Assembly (NCBI GenBank): GCA_902769705.1
Contig: CACXPX010000024.1
Span: 1-50,099, forward strand
Length of the DNA: 50,099 nt
Source of the DNA: an uncultured Prevotellaceae bacterium
Lineage (GTDB): Bacteria > Bacteroidota > Bacteroidia > Bacteroidales > Bacteroidaceae
Direction of reading: 5' to 3'
Made by a program: the position numbers and the translations under genes. Positions 7,043 to 14,834 of this stretch are shown here, in pieces. Within the stretch, counting starts at the first letter, position 1. Each line of letters opens with the position of its first letter. The notes under the pieces were generated by a model that had not been told where the DNA came from, searched no databases, and saw only the letters and a list, made by a program, of their open reading frames with translations.

Positions 7043-8125
7043 ATGGATAAAAGCAACTATTGTGTCATTCTTGCTGGCGGAAAAGGCAGAAGATTGTGGC
7101 CTTGCAGCCGCGAACAATACCCCAAACAATTTATAGACTTTTTCGGTACAGGCAGGACACAACTGCAACAAACCTACGACCGTATTGCGAAGGTAGTTCC
7201 ACGCGAGAATATTTTCATCAACACTAATCATCTCTATGCCCACCTTGTGCGTGAACAGTTGCCCGATTTGCCCGAAGGGCGCTTGATGGCTGAGCCCATC
7301 CATCGCAACACGGCGCCCAGTATGGCTTGGGCTACGCACCGCATTTTCCATATAGACCCTCATGCAAAGATAATTGTGGCGCCTTCTGACCAAGACGTGC
7401 ATGACGAGGAGGCTTTCAAGGCAAATGTCTACGAGGCTCTCGAGTTCATTGAAACTCACGATGGACTGCTGACGATGGGAGTGAAACCTACGCGTCCGGA
7501 GCCTGGATATGGGTATATTCAGTTGGGTGAAAGGATCTCTAACGACCTGTACCAAGTGCAATCGTTCACCGAGAAACCTGAACGCGAGTTTGCTCGGATG
7601 TTCATCGAGAGCGGTGAATTCTATTGGAACACTGGCATTTTCATCTCGAAAGCCAGCTATCTGCTCGATTGTTTCGATAAGTTGTTGCCCATTGTCTTGC
7701 GGCGTTTCGACCAGTTGCATCCTCATTTCACTTTTGAGGAAGAAGACGCATTCATCAACGAGAACTTCCCCTCTTACCCTAATTTGTCTATTGACTATGG
7801 CATTTTGGAGAAGTCGGACAATGTCTTTGTGATGCGTTGCGACTTTGGTTGGGCTGACTTGGGTACGTGGCACAGCACTTATGAGGCGATGCAGAAGAGC
7901 GATGACGACAACGTGGTGATTGACAGCGAGGTGATTCTTGAAGACTGTCGCAACAACATCATCAAGATGCCGAAGGGGCGAGTGGCTGTCATCAACGGGT
8001 TGGACGGATACATCGTTGCCGAGAAAGACAATGTGCTGCTGATTTGCAAGAAAGAAGACTCATCGGCTTTGGTTCGCAAATATGTGAACGAGGTGCAACT
8101 GAAATATGGCGATGAATTCATTTAA
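7043..8125 (+). CDS. manC: Mannose-1-phosphate guanylyltransferase
   Basis: The enzyme joins mannose-1-phosphate and GTP into GDP-mannose, the donor for mannose, rhamnose and fucose residues of capsule and lipopolysaccharide. The nucleotidyltransferase signature VILAGGKGRRLWPCSR followed by YPKQF is at the N-terminus. FTEKPE, YWNTGIF and the SIDYGILEKSDNV segment follow as in the family. At 360 aa it is the short form: the C-terminal cupin (isomerase) domain of bifunctional ManC/AlgA is absent. I chose the ATG at 7043 because the signature sits about eight residues after it; an ATG at 6980 would add an unrelated extension that runs through the probable promoter (TTGG, 19 bp, TATCTTAG at 6980-7010). 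It is a single-gene transcript. Confidence 0.9.
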   Translation: MDKSNYCVILAGGKGRRLWPCSREQYPKQFIDFFGTGRTQLQQTYDRIAKVVPRENIFINTNHLYAHLVREQLPDLPEGRLMAEPIHRNTAPSMAWATHRIFHIDPHAKIIVAPSDQDVHDEEAFKANVYEALEFIETHDGLLTMGVKPTRPEPGYGYIQLGERISNDLYQVQSFTEKPEREFARMFIESGEFYWNTGIFISKASYLLDCFDKLLPIVLRRFDQLHPHFTFEEEDAFINENFPSYPNLSIDYGILEKSDNVFVMRCDFGWADLGTWHSTYEAMQKSDDDNVVIDSEVILEDCRNNIIKMPKGRVAVINGLDGYIVAEKDNVLLICKKEDSSALVRKYVNEVQLKYGDEFI

Positions 8126-8143
8126 AAGCATGACTTGATGATG

Positions 8144-8336
8144 TCAGTTGTGGCTTCTTACGTTGTCATTGCATTCATATGGTGAAGTAAAATAAATTAA
8201 TTTACCAAGTAAAATAAATTATTTTACAATGCAAAATAAATTATTTTACCGAGCAAAATAAATTATTTTACTTGACCAGAGTGCCCCTTTGACGACATTA
8301 AATGCCGCAAATGAAGCCGCCACTTGTATCGAATGA
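8144..8336 (+). repeat. 22-bp-period array D: nine 17-bp units with 5-bp spacers
   Basis: Nine 17-bp units begin at 8144, 8166, 8188, 8210, 8232, 8254, 8276, 8298 and 8320, each separated by exactly 5 bp. Units 1, 8 and 9 resemble the family unit (for example TTAAATGCCGCAAATGA). Units 3-6 are near-identical AT palindromes (TAAAATAAATTATTTTA), apparently homogenised. It lies between the convergent manC and HIT genes. Spacers are far too short for a CRISPR. Confidence 0.8.
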
Positions 8337-8347
8337 CAAAATAAAAA

Positions 8348-8375
8348 GTGCAAGGAAGCATCTGCATCCTTGCAC
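8348..8375 (-). terminator. Terminator between manC and the HIT gene
   Basis: GTGCAAGGA (8348-8356) pairs with TCCTTGCAC (8367-8375). The stem is flanked by A-rich sequence on the left and a T-rich stretch on the right, so it can serve both converging genes. Confidence 0.6.
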
Positions 8376-8462
8376 CTTCTTGGTTTTTATCGGGCGTTTA
8401 GAAGTGTTGAAGTCAGGGCAAAAGCCCCTTCTTACTTCCCGATAATTACCGATAGTTGGTTG

Positions 8463-8861
8463 TCATTTTCCAACAAACTCGGCATAAATCTTTGCTGCAA
8501 TTTCCTTGAACTCCTGTTCGCTAAGCTTCAGTTTCTCCTTACGGAAATCGACATCACCCTCTGTGTTCATCGGAATCAGATGGATGTGGGCGTGAGGAAC
8601 TTCCAAACCAAGCACCACCTGAGCCACTTTGCGGCAGGGGAATGCGGCCTTCAATGCGTTGGCCACACGCTTGGCGAACACTTGGAAAGCTGCCAACTCG
8701 TCGTCTTCCATATCGAAGATATAGTCAACTTCGCGGCGTGGAATCACGAGTACGTGTCCGCGCGTAACGGGATTGATGTCGAGGAAAGCATAGAACTGCT
8801 CGTCTTCGGCACACTTGTAGCTGGGAATCTCACCAGCGGCAATTCTTGAGAAGATGTCCAT
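8463..8861 (-). CDS. HIT-family nucleotide hydrolase
   Basis: A 132-aa histidine-triad protein with the catalytic H90-A-H92-I-H94-L motif and the N-terminal IFSRIAAGEIPSYK segment typical of the Hint/HinT branch, which hydrolyses nucleoside phosphoramidates and similar nucleotides. The usual HGH at the motif's start reads PHAHIH, which is common. I place the start at 8861 (MDIFSR); an ATG 33 nt further upstream would add residues without family match. It follows greA by 39 nt on the same strand and is probably co-transcribed with it. Confidence 0.9.
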   Translation of the reverse strand: MDIFSRIAAGEIPSYKCAEDEQFYAFLDINPVTRGHVLVIPRREVDYIFDMEDDELAAFQVFAKRVANALKAAFPCRKVAQVVLGLEVPHAHIHLIPMNTEGDVDFRKEKLKLSEQEFKEIAAKIYAEFVGK

Positions 8862-8900
8862 AATTTTGTTGTGTGTTAGGTAATGGTTAAGCAAGATTGG

Positions 8901-9371
8901 TTATATGCCAACGGTGATTTTGTCGATTTGCAGGTTGATGGTGCCGCGCGGAACTTTGATTTCCACCACGTCGCCCACCTTCTTGTTGAGCAGTCCTTGT
9001 GCAATTGGGGTTGTTATCGAGATTTTCCCCTCGCGCAAGTTGGCTTCTTGCTCGCTCACGATGGTGTAGGTCATCTTCTGCTTGGTGGCCAGATTGGTCA
9101 GGTCCACCTTCGAGAGAATCTGCACAGCATCGGCGCTGAGTCTCGATGTGTCAACAATCTTAGCCTCAGCGATGGTCAGTTTCAACTTGTTGATTTTATC
9201 TTCCAGATGAGCCTGTGCCTCCTTGGCGGCCTCATACTCCGAATTTTCGCTCAAATCGCCCTTGTCACGAGCCTCTGCAATGGCGGATGATGCCTTCGGA
9301 CGCTCAATCGATTCGAGTCGTTGTAGTTCAGCCACGAGTTTATCGTAGCCCTCTTGTGACATGTAAGCCAT
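8901..9371 (-). CDS. greA: Transcription elongation factor GreA
   Basis: A 156-aa protein with the GreA two-domain layout: an N-terminal coiled coil (residues about 8-75) whose tip carries the acidic ARDKGDLSENSEYEAAK loop, and a C-terminal FKBP-like domain (GxISITTPIAQGLLNKKVGDVVEIKVP). GreA enters the RNA polymerase secondary channel and stimulates cleavage of backtracked RNA. The tip acids that hold the catalytic magnesium are present. The HIT gene follows. The leader between the promoter (9503-9510) and the start contains a terminator-like hairpin at 9432-9459. Confidence 0.95.
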   Translation of the reverse strand: MAYMSQEGYDKLVAELQRLESIERPKASSAIAEARDKGDLSENSEYEAAKEAQAHLEDKINKLKLTIAEAKIVDTSRLSADAVQILSKVDLTNLATKQKMTYTIVSEQEANLREGKISITTPIAQGLLNKKVGDVVEIKVPRGTINLQIDKITVGI

Positions 9372-9431
9372 AACGTTCTAAGTTTATTTTGTTATTGTTA
9401 ATAGTTTTCCAGACCGACAACAAAAGAAAGA

Positions 9432-9459
9432 ATTCCGACAACTTCACTCGTGTCGGAAT
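9432..9459 (-). promoter_or_regulatory. Attenuator-like hairpin in the greA leader
   Basis: ATTCCGACA (9432-9440) and TGTCGGAAT (9451-9459) form a perfect 9-bp stem with a 10-nt loop. On the minus strand it is followed by TTCTTTCTTTTGTTG. It lies between the -7 element at 9503-9510 and the greA start at 9371, so it could end transcription early in the leader. It could instead end transcription of the gene at 9582-9986. Confidence 0.5.
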
Positions 9460-9502
9460 CCTGTATCCTTGATAAACGTGTCTTTTTTATTCCTTACGGC
9501 TG

Positions 9503-9510
9503 CAAAGATA
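9503..9510 (-). promoter_or_regulatory. -7 element for greA
   Basis: TATCTTTG on the minus strand, 132 nt before the greA start. The upstream -33 box is weak (TTGG about 20 bp away). Confidence 0.5.
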
Positions 9511-9581
9511 GATAATTTTCCTGAAACTTCCAAGTGTTTCCACGAAAAAAACATCTTTCGAGTGTTTTGCCCACGATGGAA

Positions 9582-9986
9582 TCAACGCATTTGCACTTGC
9601 ACGTTGGCGTTGGTCTTGTCGAAAGATAATCCGCCGAGTGCGACTGTCTTGAGAGCGTCTTTCAGTTGCTCAATCTTCTGCAGATGAACCACGAGGGTGT
9701 TCCCATCGAGCTCCTCTACGAGTCCGCCCATCTTCTCCTTGAAGTATTTCAGGGCGGCTTTCACGAGCAGATCGAGGCCCATTCCGCCGTTGTAGACAAG
9801 GGTCACATCGTTGCCGCTGACTTGTTTCACGGTCAGATTGACCGACACCAGTTTGCTTAGCATGGCCACACGGATTTCCTTGCCGATGCTGATGGTCTTC
9901 TCGTCAACGAAGTTCATGACGAGGTTTTGGTTGAAGCGGTCGCGAACGAATCCGCTCAGTTCGTTGTAAGGGATTTGAATGTTCAT
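9582..9986 (-). CDS. Unknown 134-aa protein
   Basis: I do not recognise a family. The protein starts MNIQIPYNELSGFV and alternates beta-like stretches (KTISIGKEIRVAM, VSVNLTVKQVSGNDVTLVYNG) with an amphipathic helix (LVKAALKYFKEKM), ending in another strand pair. There are no cysteines, no signal peptide and no membrane segment. It follows the DUF697 membrane protein on the same strand after 68 nt filled by a 7-bp tandem repeat, so it may belong to the dynamin/DUF697 operon. A beta-barrel or lipid-binding fold is imaginable but not supported by a motif. Confidence 0.6.
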   Translation of the reverse strand: MNIQIPYNELSGFVRDRFNQNLVMNFVDEKTISIGKEIRVAMLSKLVSVNLTVKQVSGNDVTLVYNGGMGLDLLVKAALKYFKEKMGGLVEELDGNTLVVHLQKIEQLKDALKTVALGGLSFDKTNANVQVQMR

Positions 9987-9993
9987 AAGTTTT

Positions 9994-10053
9994 GGGTGTT
10001 AGGTGATGGGTGATGGGTGATAGGTGATGGGTGATGGGTGGTGGGTGTTGGGG
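9994..10053. repeat. Heptamer tandem repeat (GGTGATG type)
   Basis: About eight degenerate copies of a 7-bp unit (GGTGATG, with GGTGTTA, GGTGATA and GGTGGTG variants) fill the short gap upstream of the 134-aa protein's start at 9986. Copy-number change here would alter spacing between the gene and any upstream signal. Confidence 0.75.
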
Positions 10054-10054
10054 T

Positions 10055-11191
10055 TTAAGGATTGGTTGTTGTCTGAGGTTTGGGAGTGCGTTTCAGCACG
10101 TTGAGAATCAGGCGCGAGGCTTTTTTGCCCACGATGTCGCTACCCGAAACAACGATGGAGGGTACAGCCACAACGGCTTCCTTCATGGCTTGCAGTTTCA
10201 CTTTCCGCTTATTCTGCACTCCTTTCATGGCGCGCGGGCCTTGTTGCAGATAGGTTCGCGTGACGTATCCGATGCGCAAGGTCATCAAGGCATTCAGCGT
10301 TCCATCGATGGCAGAGCCCACTACCACGCCGGGAATCTTGATGCGGCGCAGGATGGAATAAACCGAAAGTCCCTCTGTATCGGCCATTTCAGAGGCGATG
10401 TCGATGTCTTCATAGTCGATGTAGTCGGCTCCAGCAGCTGCATCGGCAGCATCTGTGGCCACATCGGCGGCTCCGTCAGCGTGGTCGTGCATATCGCCGA
10501 AGTCGAAAGGATGCACAGCGCTCGTGCCCGAAAGTGCTTCAGAGAGTGCATAGGTGATGAGTGCGGTGGTCAGAATGCTGGCATACATGCGGAAGAGCTG
10601 GCGGTTGTTCGGCCGGAATCCCGAAGCAAGAATGACGTCTTCGATGAGCTTGTAGTTCATGTACATCACGCTCAAAGAGTCGAAACGGCTGTTTTGCGAG
10701 ATGGCAGTCACCATGAAGACGGTCTTCGCCCATTCGCGGATGCGGTCGTTGATGCCCAGCACGCCCAACTGCTTATCGCCTTTGAAGCGCAAGTCGATTT
10801 CTTGTTGCACCACGTTGCGCAGCCGTTCAATGTCGCCCGTAGCATGAAGCATATCGATTTGAAGCTGTTTGCGATGACGCTGGCGCAGTTCGTTGTCTTG
10901 AATATAGCCGCAGTTGGCAGCCAGTTTGTCGCCAAAAGCCTTCAATCGTGTCTCATCTGCCTGTTGGTCAACGGCCAAAACGGGGAACACGGGCGCACGA
11001 TGGACTCGAATAATCGGCCACACCACCAGCCAAAGCAGCAACACGAGGATGACACCATAGAACACATATTCAAGATACCACACGCGCGTGACATGAGCAA
11101 TCTTCTCGCCGATGGTGATGATGTTGCCCGTCAGCATGAGGGCGATGATGCCCAAAAAGATGGCGACAATGATAATCAGGTTTCGCTTCAT
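10055..11191 (-). CDS. DUF697 membrane protein, partner of the dynamin-like GTPase
   Basis: A 378-aa inner-membrane protein. Two membrane helices lie at residues about 4-24 and 42-62. A cytoplasmic helical region follows, then a DUF697 domain (about 210-330) recognisable from the SILRRIKIPGVVVGSAIDGTLNALMTLRIGYVTRTYL stretch, and a basic C-terminus. DUF697 also occurs in E. coli YcjF and next to GTPases of the TRAFAC class. Its ATG lies 3 nt after the stop of the GTPase gene, so the two are made together. I infer a membrane-anchored complex in which the GTPase remodels or senses the membrane. Substrate and trigger are unknown. Confidence 0.75.
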   Translation of the reverse strand: MKRNLIIIVAIFLGIIALMLTGNIITIGEKIAHVTRVWYLEYVFYGVILVLLLWLVVWPIIRVHRAPVFPVLAVDQQADETRLKAFGDKLAANCGYIQDNELRQRHRKQLQIDMLHATGDIERLRNVVQQEIDLRFKGDKQLGVLGINDRIREWAKTVFMVTAISQNSRFDSLSVMYMNYKLIEDVILASGFRPNNRQLFRMYASILTTALITYALSEALSGTSAVHPFDFGDMHDHADGAADVATDAADAAAGADYIDYEDIDIASEMADTEGLSVYSILRRIKIPGVVVGSAIDGTLNALMTLRIGYVTRTYLQQGPRAMKGVQNKRKVKLQAMKEAVVAVPSIVVSGSDIVGKKASRLILNVLKRTPKPQTTTNP

Positions 11192-11194
11192 GGT

Positions 11195-13069
11195 TCAGAA
11201 ATTGATGTTGTTGATGTCGTTTCGCAGTTTCTCCAAAGCAGCCGTTTGCCGGTTGAAGGCGTCAAGGTCGGGGATAATGGCGCTGAGCACGCGTTGCCGG
11301 TTGCTCTGCAGATAGTCATCGCAGATTGTGCGATATTGGTCGCGCACCCGTTTGTTGTCTTCGGATATCCGCTGAAGGATTTGCGGAAGAGCCGTCGTTT
11401 CGATGTATCCGCGTTCAGAATCGCTGTTGTTTGTACCCACAAGACGGTTCTTTGCCGCATTCAGATAGCTCACGAGGTCTTCGCTGGAATGTCCCATCCA
11501 GCGTACACCGGGAATCAGCAGCTTGTGAGGGACAATCATCGTGAGGTCGAGACCGTCCATCAGGTTGATGTCGTTGGGTTGTTGGAGGGTTATCCGTTCT
11601 GGAACAATCGGATTGCTGGGCATTCCGCATTGCAGCGTGGCATGGTCAATCTCCGACAAACGTTGGCGGCATTGCAGATACATCTCGCTCTCGGTTTGTG
11701 CGATGTGCAGAATCTCGGGGAACCGGGCAGCCAGCAAGCGCTCGGTGGCTCTCACGAAATCGGTCACGATGGTTCGTGCCTCGGAGTCAGAACGGTGCAG
11801 TCGGGGCTGTATCTGGCTGATGCGACTTTGGCACTCGCCCTCCACAACTGTTCTTGGCACATTCGGATTCACCAGCGGAACCATGTCCGTTCCGCTCATC
11901 AGCGGCTCGTTGCGAAGTGCTTCGAACGCTTGTGCGGCCTCGTTGTATTGCTGTAAGAGAGCCGCATTCTTGCCCAATTCCTCGCTGATGGTCGCCGTCA
12001 ACTTCTGCAACTGCTGTTGCGTGCGACCCAAGCAGACCGACAGCCTCATCACGTCGCGATTGCTGATGACGCGGTCGTGCAGATAGTTCTCTATTTCGTC
12101 AAAAGCCTGTGCCTCGCTCCGCAAATCGGCATCGTCGGCGTATTTCGCGTTTCTCGAATCCTCCACCTTGCCCAGGTTGATGCTGAAACATTGTTCGGCA
12201 TCAATCTTGAAGCCCAGCCGGCGAATCTCGCCAAGAGCGAACTGCTTCTGTTCTTCAACCGTCTGCCGTCGTTCGGCGTCGTCGCGCCAATGTGCAGAGT
12301 CGAAGACATTGTGGATGAGACTGACGGGAACATCCTTGTTGTTCTCGTGCAGTTTTTTCAGGAACTGCCCCGAAACCTTCGAGATGGCCGAGTTGGAACT
12401 CTGTACAAACACGATGAGGTCGGCACGTTGCGCGATGGTGTCGTAGACAGGGTCGTCGATGTTAGCGTATTCGCCGTCGAAGCCCGGCATGTCGACGATG
12501 AACACGTCTTGCTTCATCAGTCGTCCGCCTGGCGTTGTGATGCTTGTCACCAGCGTCTCAGCCGACAAACTCTCCTGCAATCCCAGTTCCACCTTGTCCT
12601 TGATGTTCTCGGGCGTCAGTTCAAACTCGCTCTTCACCACATCCCGTAGCCACTCGCCGTTCTCCATTCCGCGAATGCTGTCAATCACCGAGTCTATTGC
12701 TCTGGCGCGCTGCCTGCTGTCTTCTGTGGTGTAGACGGTGATGCGGCAATCCTCACCCTCGCGACGTTGCGAGATGATGGAGGGGCGCACCGTGCATTCC
12801 AGAAAGTGTGTGGGGCTGACATAAGCGTTTGCTATCAGGTTGACCAACGTGGACTTGCCCGACTTCACCGGCCCCACAACAAGCACGATGAATGTGCCGT
12901 TCTCGTATTCGTGGGCCCGGCTTCCTGCCTTGCGCAACTGCATGTCCACCGTAGGACAATCGCGCAACACGTCGGCATACTCGCCCAGCAGCCGCGTCAG
13001 CTCTCTGCCGACTACGCTACAACGGTTTTGCAACACGCGACGCTCCTGCAAATTCTGAACCTTATCCAT
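11195..13069 (-). CDS. Dynamin-family GTPase
   Basis: A 624-aa protein with a large GTPase domain in the first 300 residues: G1 GPVKSGKST, G3 DMPGFDG, and a G4-like region around SLIHNVFD, where the canonical TKxD is replaced. Long helical segments follow, as in bacterial dynamin-like proteins. There is no membrane helix of its own. The DUF697 gene 3 nt downstream probably supplies the anchor. Bacterial dynamins tubulate or fuse membranes, and some protect against phage or antibiotics. I start at the ATG at 13069; a TTG two codons earlier lies inside a repeat tract (TTGACAA) and is less likely. Confidence 0.8.
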   Translation of the reverse strand: MDKVQNLQERRVLQNRCSVVGRELTRLLGEYADVLRDCPTVDMQLRKAGSRAHEYENGTFIVLVVGPVKSGKSTLVNLIANAYVSPTHFLECTVRPSIISQRREGEDCRITVYTTEDSRQRARAIDSVIDSIRGMENGEWLRDVVKSEFELTPENIKDKVELGLQESLSAETLVTSITTPGGRLMKQDVFIVDMPGFDGEYANIDDPVYDTIAQRADLIVFVQSSNSAISKVSGQFLKKLHENNKDVPVSLIHNVFDSAHWRDDAERRQTVEEQKQFALGEIRRLGFKIDAEQCFSINLGKVEDSRNAKYADDADLRSEAQAFDEIENYLHDRVISNRDVMRLSVCLGRTQQQLQKLTATISEELGKNAALLQQYNEAAQAFEALRNEPLMSGTDMVPLVNPNVPRTVVEGECQSRISQIQPRLHRSDSEARTIVTDFVRATERLLAARFPEILHIAQTESEMYLQCRQRLSEIDHATLQCGMPSNPIVPERITLQQPNDINLMDGLDLTMIVPHKLLIPGVRWMGHSSEDLVSYLNAAKNRLVGTNNSDSERGYIETTALPQILQRISEDNKRVRDQYRTICDDYLQSNRQRVLSAIIPDLDAFNRQTAALEKLRNDINNINF

Positions 13070-13155
13070 TGTCAATTGTGAATTCTTTTAGTCGGCTTCG
13101 CCTTTATAAAAGCGTCCTACGGCCGAGCGGTCAAATAGTAAATAGTCAAATAGTC

Positions 13156-13187
13156 AAATCATAATTGTCCATTGTCAATTGTCAATT
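13156..13187. repeat. Heptamer repeat tract (ATTGTCA type)
   Basis: Four or five copies of a 7-bp unit (ATTGTCA and variants) just downstream of the YitT gene. Related single copies occur at 13067-13080, and a looser AAATAGTC repeat lies at 13131-13151. The same unit recurs inside genes at 39793-39830 and 48567-48601. Confidence 0.7.
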
Positions 13188-13195
13188 GTAAATTG

Positions 13196-14107
13196 CTATT
13201 TCACCGGCTTGGGCGCACGATGCTTCACCTTGAAACGGTCGAAACCCTCACCATAAACGCCGATGACAGCACTTTGCGACACGAAAGCCGATGGGTCAAT
13301 CTCGTCGATGAGCTGGAAAATCTTCGCACTCTCGCGCCGTTTGGCCAACACAAAGAGCATCTTCACCTCTTTTCCACTATAGAAACCGTGGGCGTCAATA
13401 GTGGTGCATCCGCGATGAGGGTCGTTGTTGATGCGCTCGCCAATCTCCTTGTATTTGTCTGAGATGATGAAAAACTGCACGCTACGCCGCATGGAATTCA
13501 CCACTTGGTCGATACAGAACGCCGTGATGTAGAGCACCACGTAGCCATAAATCACGCGCTCCCAATCCTTCAGCACAAAATAGCTGCTCGAAATGATTAT
13601 CACGTCGCAAATCAGGATAACCCGCCCCAGCGAGATGTCCCGATATTTGTTGATGATAGCCGCCACGATGTCGGTGCCTCCCGTAGAGCCATTCGACGAC
13701 AAACCCAATCCTACGCCGCTTCCACAGAACACAGCACCCAGCACGGCCGCCATAAACGGCTGGTCGTGAAGCAGATGCAGCGAGGCCGTAGACTCACGCG
13801 TCAGCGACAGAGCCACCGTTAGTACCACCACACCATACACCGTTTTCACGCAGAATTTCCATCCCAATATCCGCAACGCAATCAACAGCAGCACGGCATT
13901 AATCACGAAATAGCTCAGTTGAGCCGGTATCGCCAGCGGGCTCCATTCCAATATGGACGAGATACCCGGCACACCACCTGTAGTGATGTTGTTGGGCAGC
14001 AGAAATACCGACCAGCCGATGCAGTAGCTCAGCATCGCAATCGTTATCATCGCGTAGTCTTTGCCCTCGCGCCACAACGTTGCTTTATTCACCTTTCCTT
14101 GTAGCAT
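13196..14107 (-). CDS. YitT-family membrane protein
   Basis: A 303-aa integral membrane protein with about six hydrophobic helices (two YitT/DUF161 repeats, including LPNNITTGGVPGIS and GLSSNGSTGGTDIVAAI) and a C-terminal cytoplasmic DUF2179 domain (FFIISDKYKEIGERIN ... RGCTTIDAHGFYSGKEVKML). The NNITTGG and NGSTGGTD repeats are diagnostic. Function is not established; transport has been proposed. It reads away from mntP, with array element A between the two promoters. The dynamin gene is downstream on the same strand, separated by about 125 nt of repeats. Confidence 0.9.
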   Translation of the reverse strand: MLQGKVNKATLWREGKDYAMITIAMLSYCIGWSVFLLPNNITTGGVPGISSILEWSPLAIPAQLSYFVINAVLLLIALRILGWKFCVKTVYGVVVLTVALSLTRESTASLHLLHDQPFMAAVLGAVFCGSGVGLGLSSNGSTGGTDIVAAIINKYRDISLGRVILICDVIIISSSYFVLKDWERVIYGYVVLYITAFCIDQVVNSMRRSVQFFIISDKYKEIGERINNDPHRGCTTIDAHGFYSGKEVKMLFVLAKRRESAKIFQLIDEIDPSAFVSQSAVIGVYGEGFDRFKVKHRAPKPVK

Positions 14108-14130
14108 CTTGTTTTATGTTTTTACGAGCG

Positions 14131-14138
14131 CAAAGATA
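14131..14138 (-). promoter_or_regulatory. -7 element for the YitT gene
   Basis: TATCTTTG on the minus strand, 23 nt upstream of the start at 14107; a weak -33 (TTTC) lies 19 bp further up. Confidence 0.5.
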
Positions 14139-14278
14139 AACAAAAACTTCGAAATAAGAAAAAAAAGGCATAAAAACTGAGTTGAGGAAACGACTGACGG
14201 CTCCGATTGCCAGTTTGTGAACTTGCTGGAGCCTCTCCCGAAGCCTTTTTCAATAGCGAAAGATTATCCGCCATTTGT

Positions 14279-14566
14279 CAATTAAATTCTGAATTTTGGC
14301 CCCTAAAAACGGGCATCTTTTTGAACTAGAAAAGATTTTGGTGCAAAAAAGGCCATTTTTGACGTTTTTGGAAGTTGCTGACTGTCAATCACTTCCGTTT
14401 TCTTTACATCTTCTCGAGTTGTCAAAGCTATGCTTTTGGGTTGTCATTTGTGGCTTTTAAGGCTCTCACTTGTGGCTTTTAAGGGCCTCAGATGCCACAA
14501 GTGGACGGGTCAGATGCCACATATGACACCCTCAGAAGCCACAAGTGACAAATCTATCAGCAAAAA
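14279..14566 (-). repeat. Interspersed element copy A: 17+5 array plus conserved tail
   Basis: Reading leftward: five 17-bp units (14548-14444; units at 14532, 14510, 14488, 14466 and 14444) with 5-bp spacers, then AAAAGCATAGCTTTGAC, then the core GTAAAGAAAACGGAAG (14406-14391), whose last bases open a hairpin GGAAGT...ACTTCC. An AT-rich tail ending near AAAATTCAGAATT (14298-14286) completes it. Copies B and C share this order. It fills most of the YitT-mntP gap (14108-14834). I see nothing definite in 14567-14800 beyond AT-rich sequence. Confidence 0.75.
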
Positions 14567-14834
14567 GTGAAGGCGGAAAAGCGTGGAAGTAAAGATTCTT
14601 TACAGTTTTCTTTTCTAGATTGAACGAAAAACCTGACAAAAATTTGTCATAGTTTTTCAAAATAAAAAAAGGATTTAGATCTATGGTGTAACAATTGACT
14701 GAAAGGCTGGAAAATTCAGGATAGGCGAGTGGAAGCGTGCAGAAAAACGGCCGCGAAGGTTAAAAATTATAGGAACAATAGCCGTTTTGTCAGCCTTTTT
14801 TCGTAATTTCGCAACGTCTTAAAGAAAAACGAAC

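Noticed and set aside
7007-7873. Minus-strand frame across manC
   Set aside because: Shadow of a gene with unmistakable nucleotidyltransferase motifs.
8185-8272. CRISPR-like array of AT-rich palindromes
   Set aside because: Spacers are only 5 bp and partly alike, no cas genes are present, and the array extends in the same register into non-identical units. It belongs to the 17+5 family.
10031-11956. A 641-codon open frame on the plus strand
   Set aside because: It lies antisense to the DUF697 and dynamin genes, has His/Val-rich composition typical of a reverse-strand shadow and no domain match. The minus-strand frames have clear motifs.
14441-14548. Binding sites for a classical palindromic repressor controlling mntP
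   Set aside because: The same arrays occur at three unrelated loci, so a local mntP operator is not the best explanation.
14140-14834. Manganese riboswitch (yybP-ykoY) upstream of mntP
   Set aside because: I could not find the conserved loop sequences of that class in the leader; most of the gap is element A.
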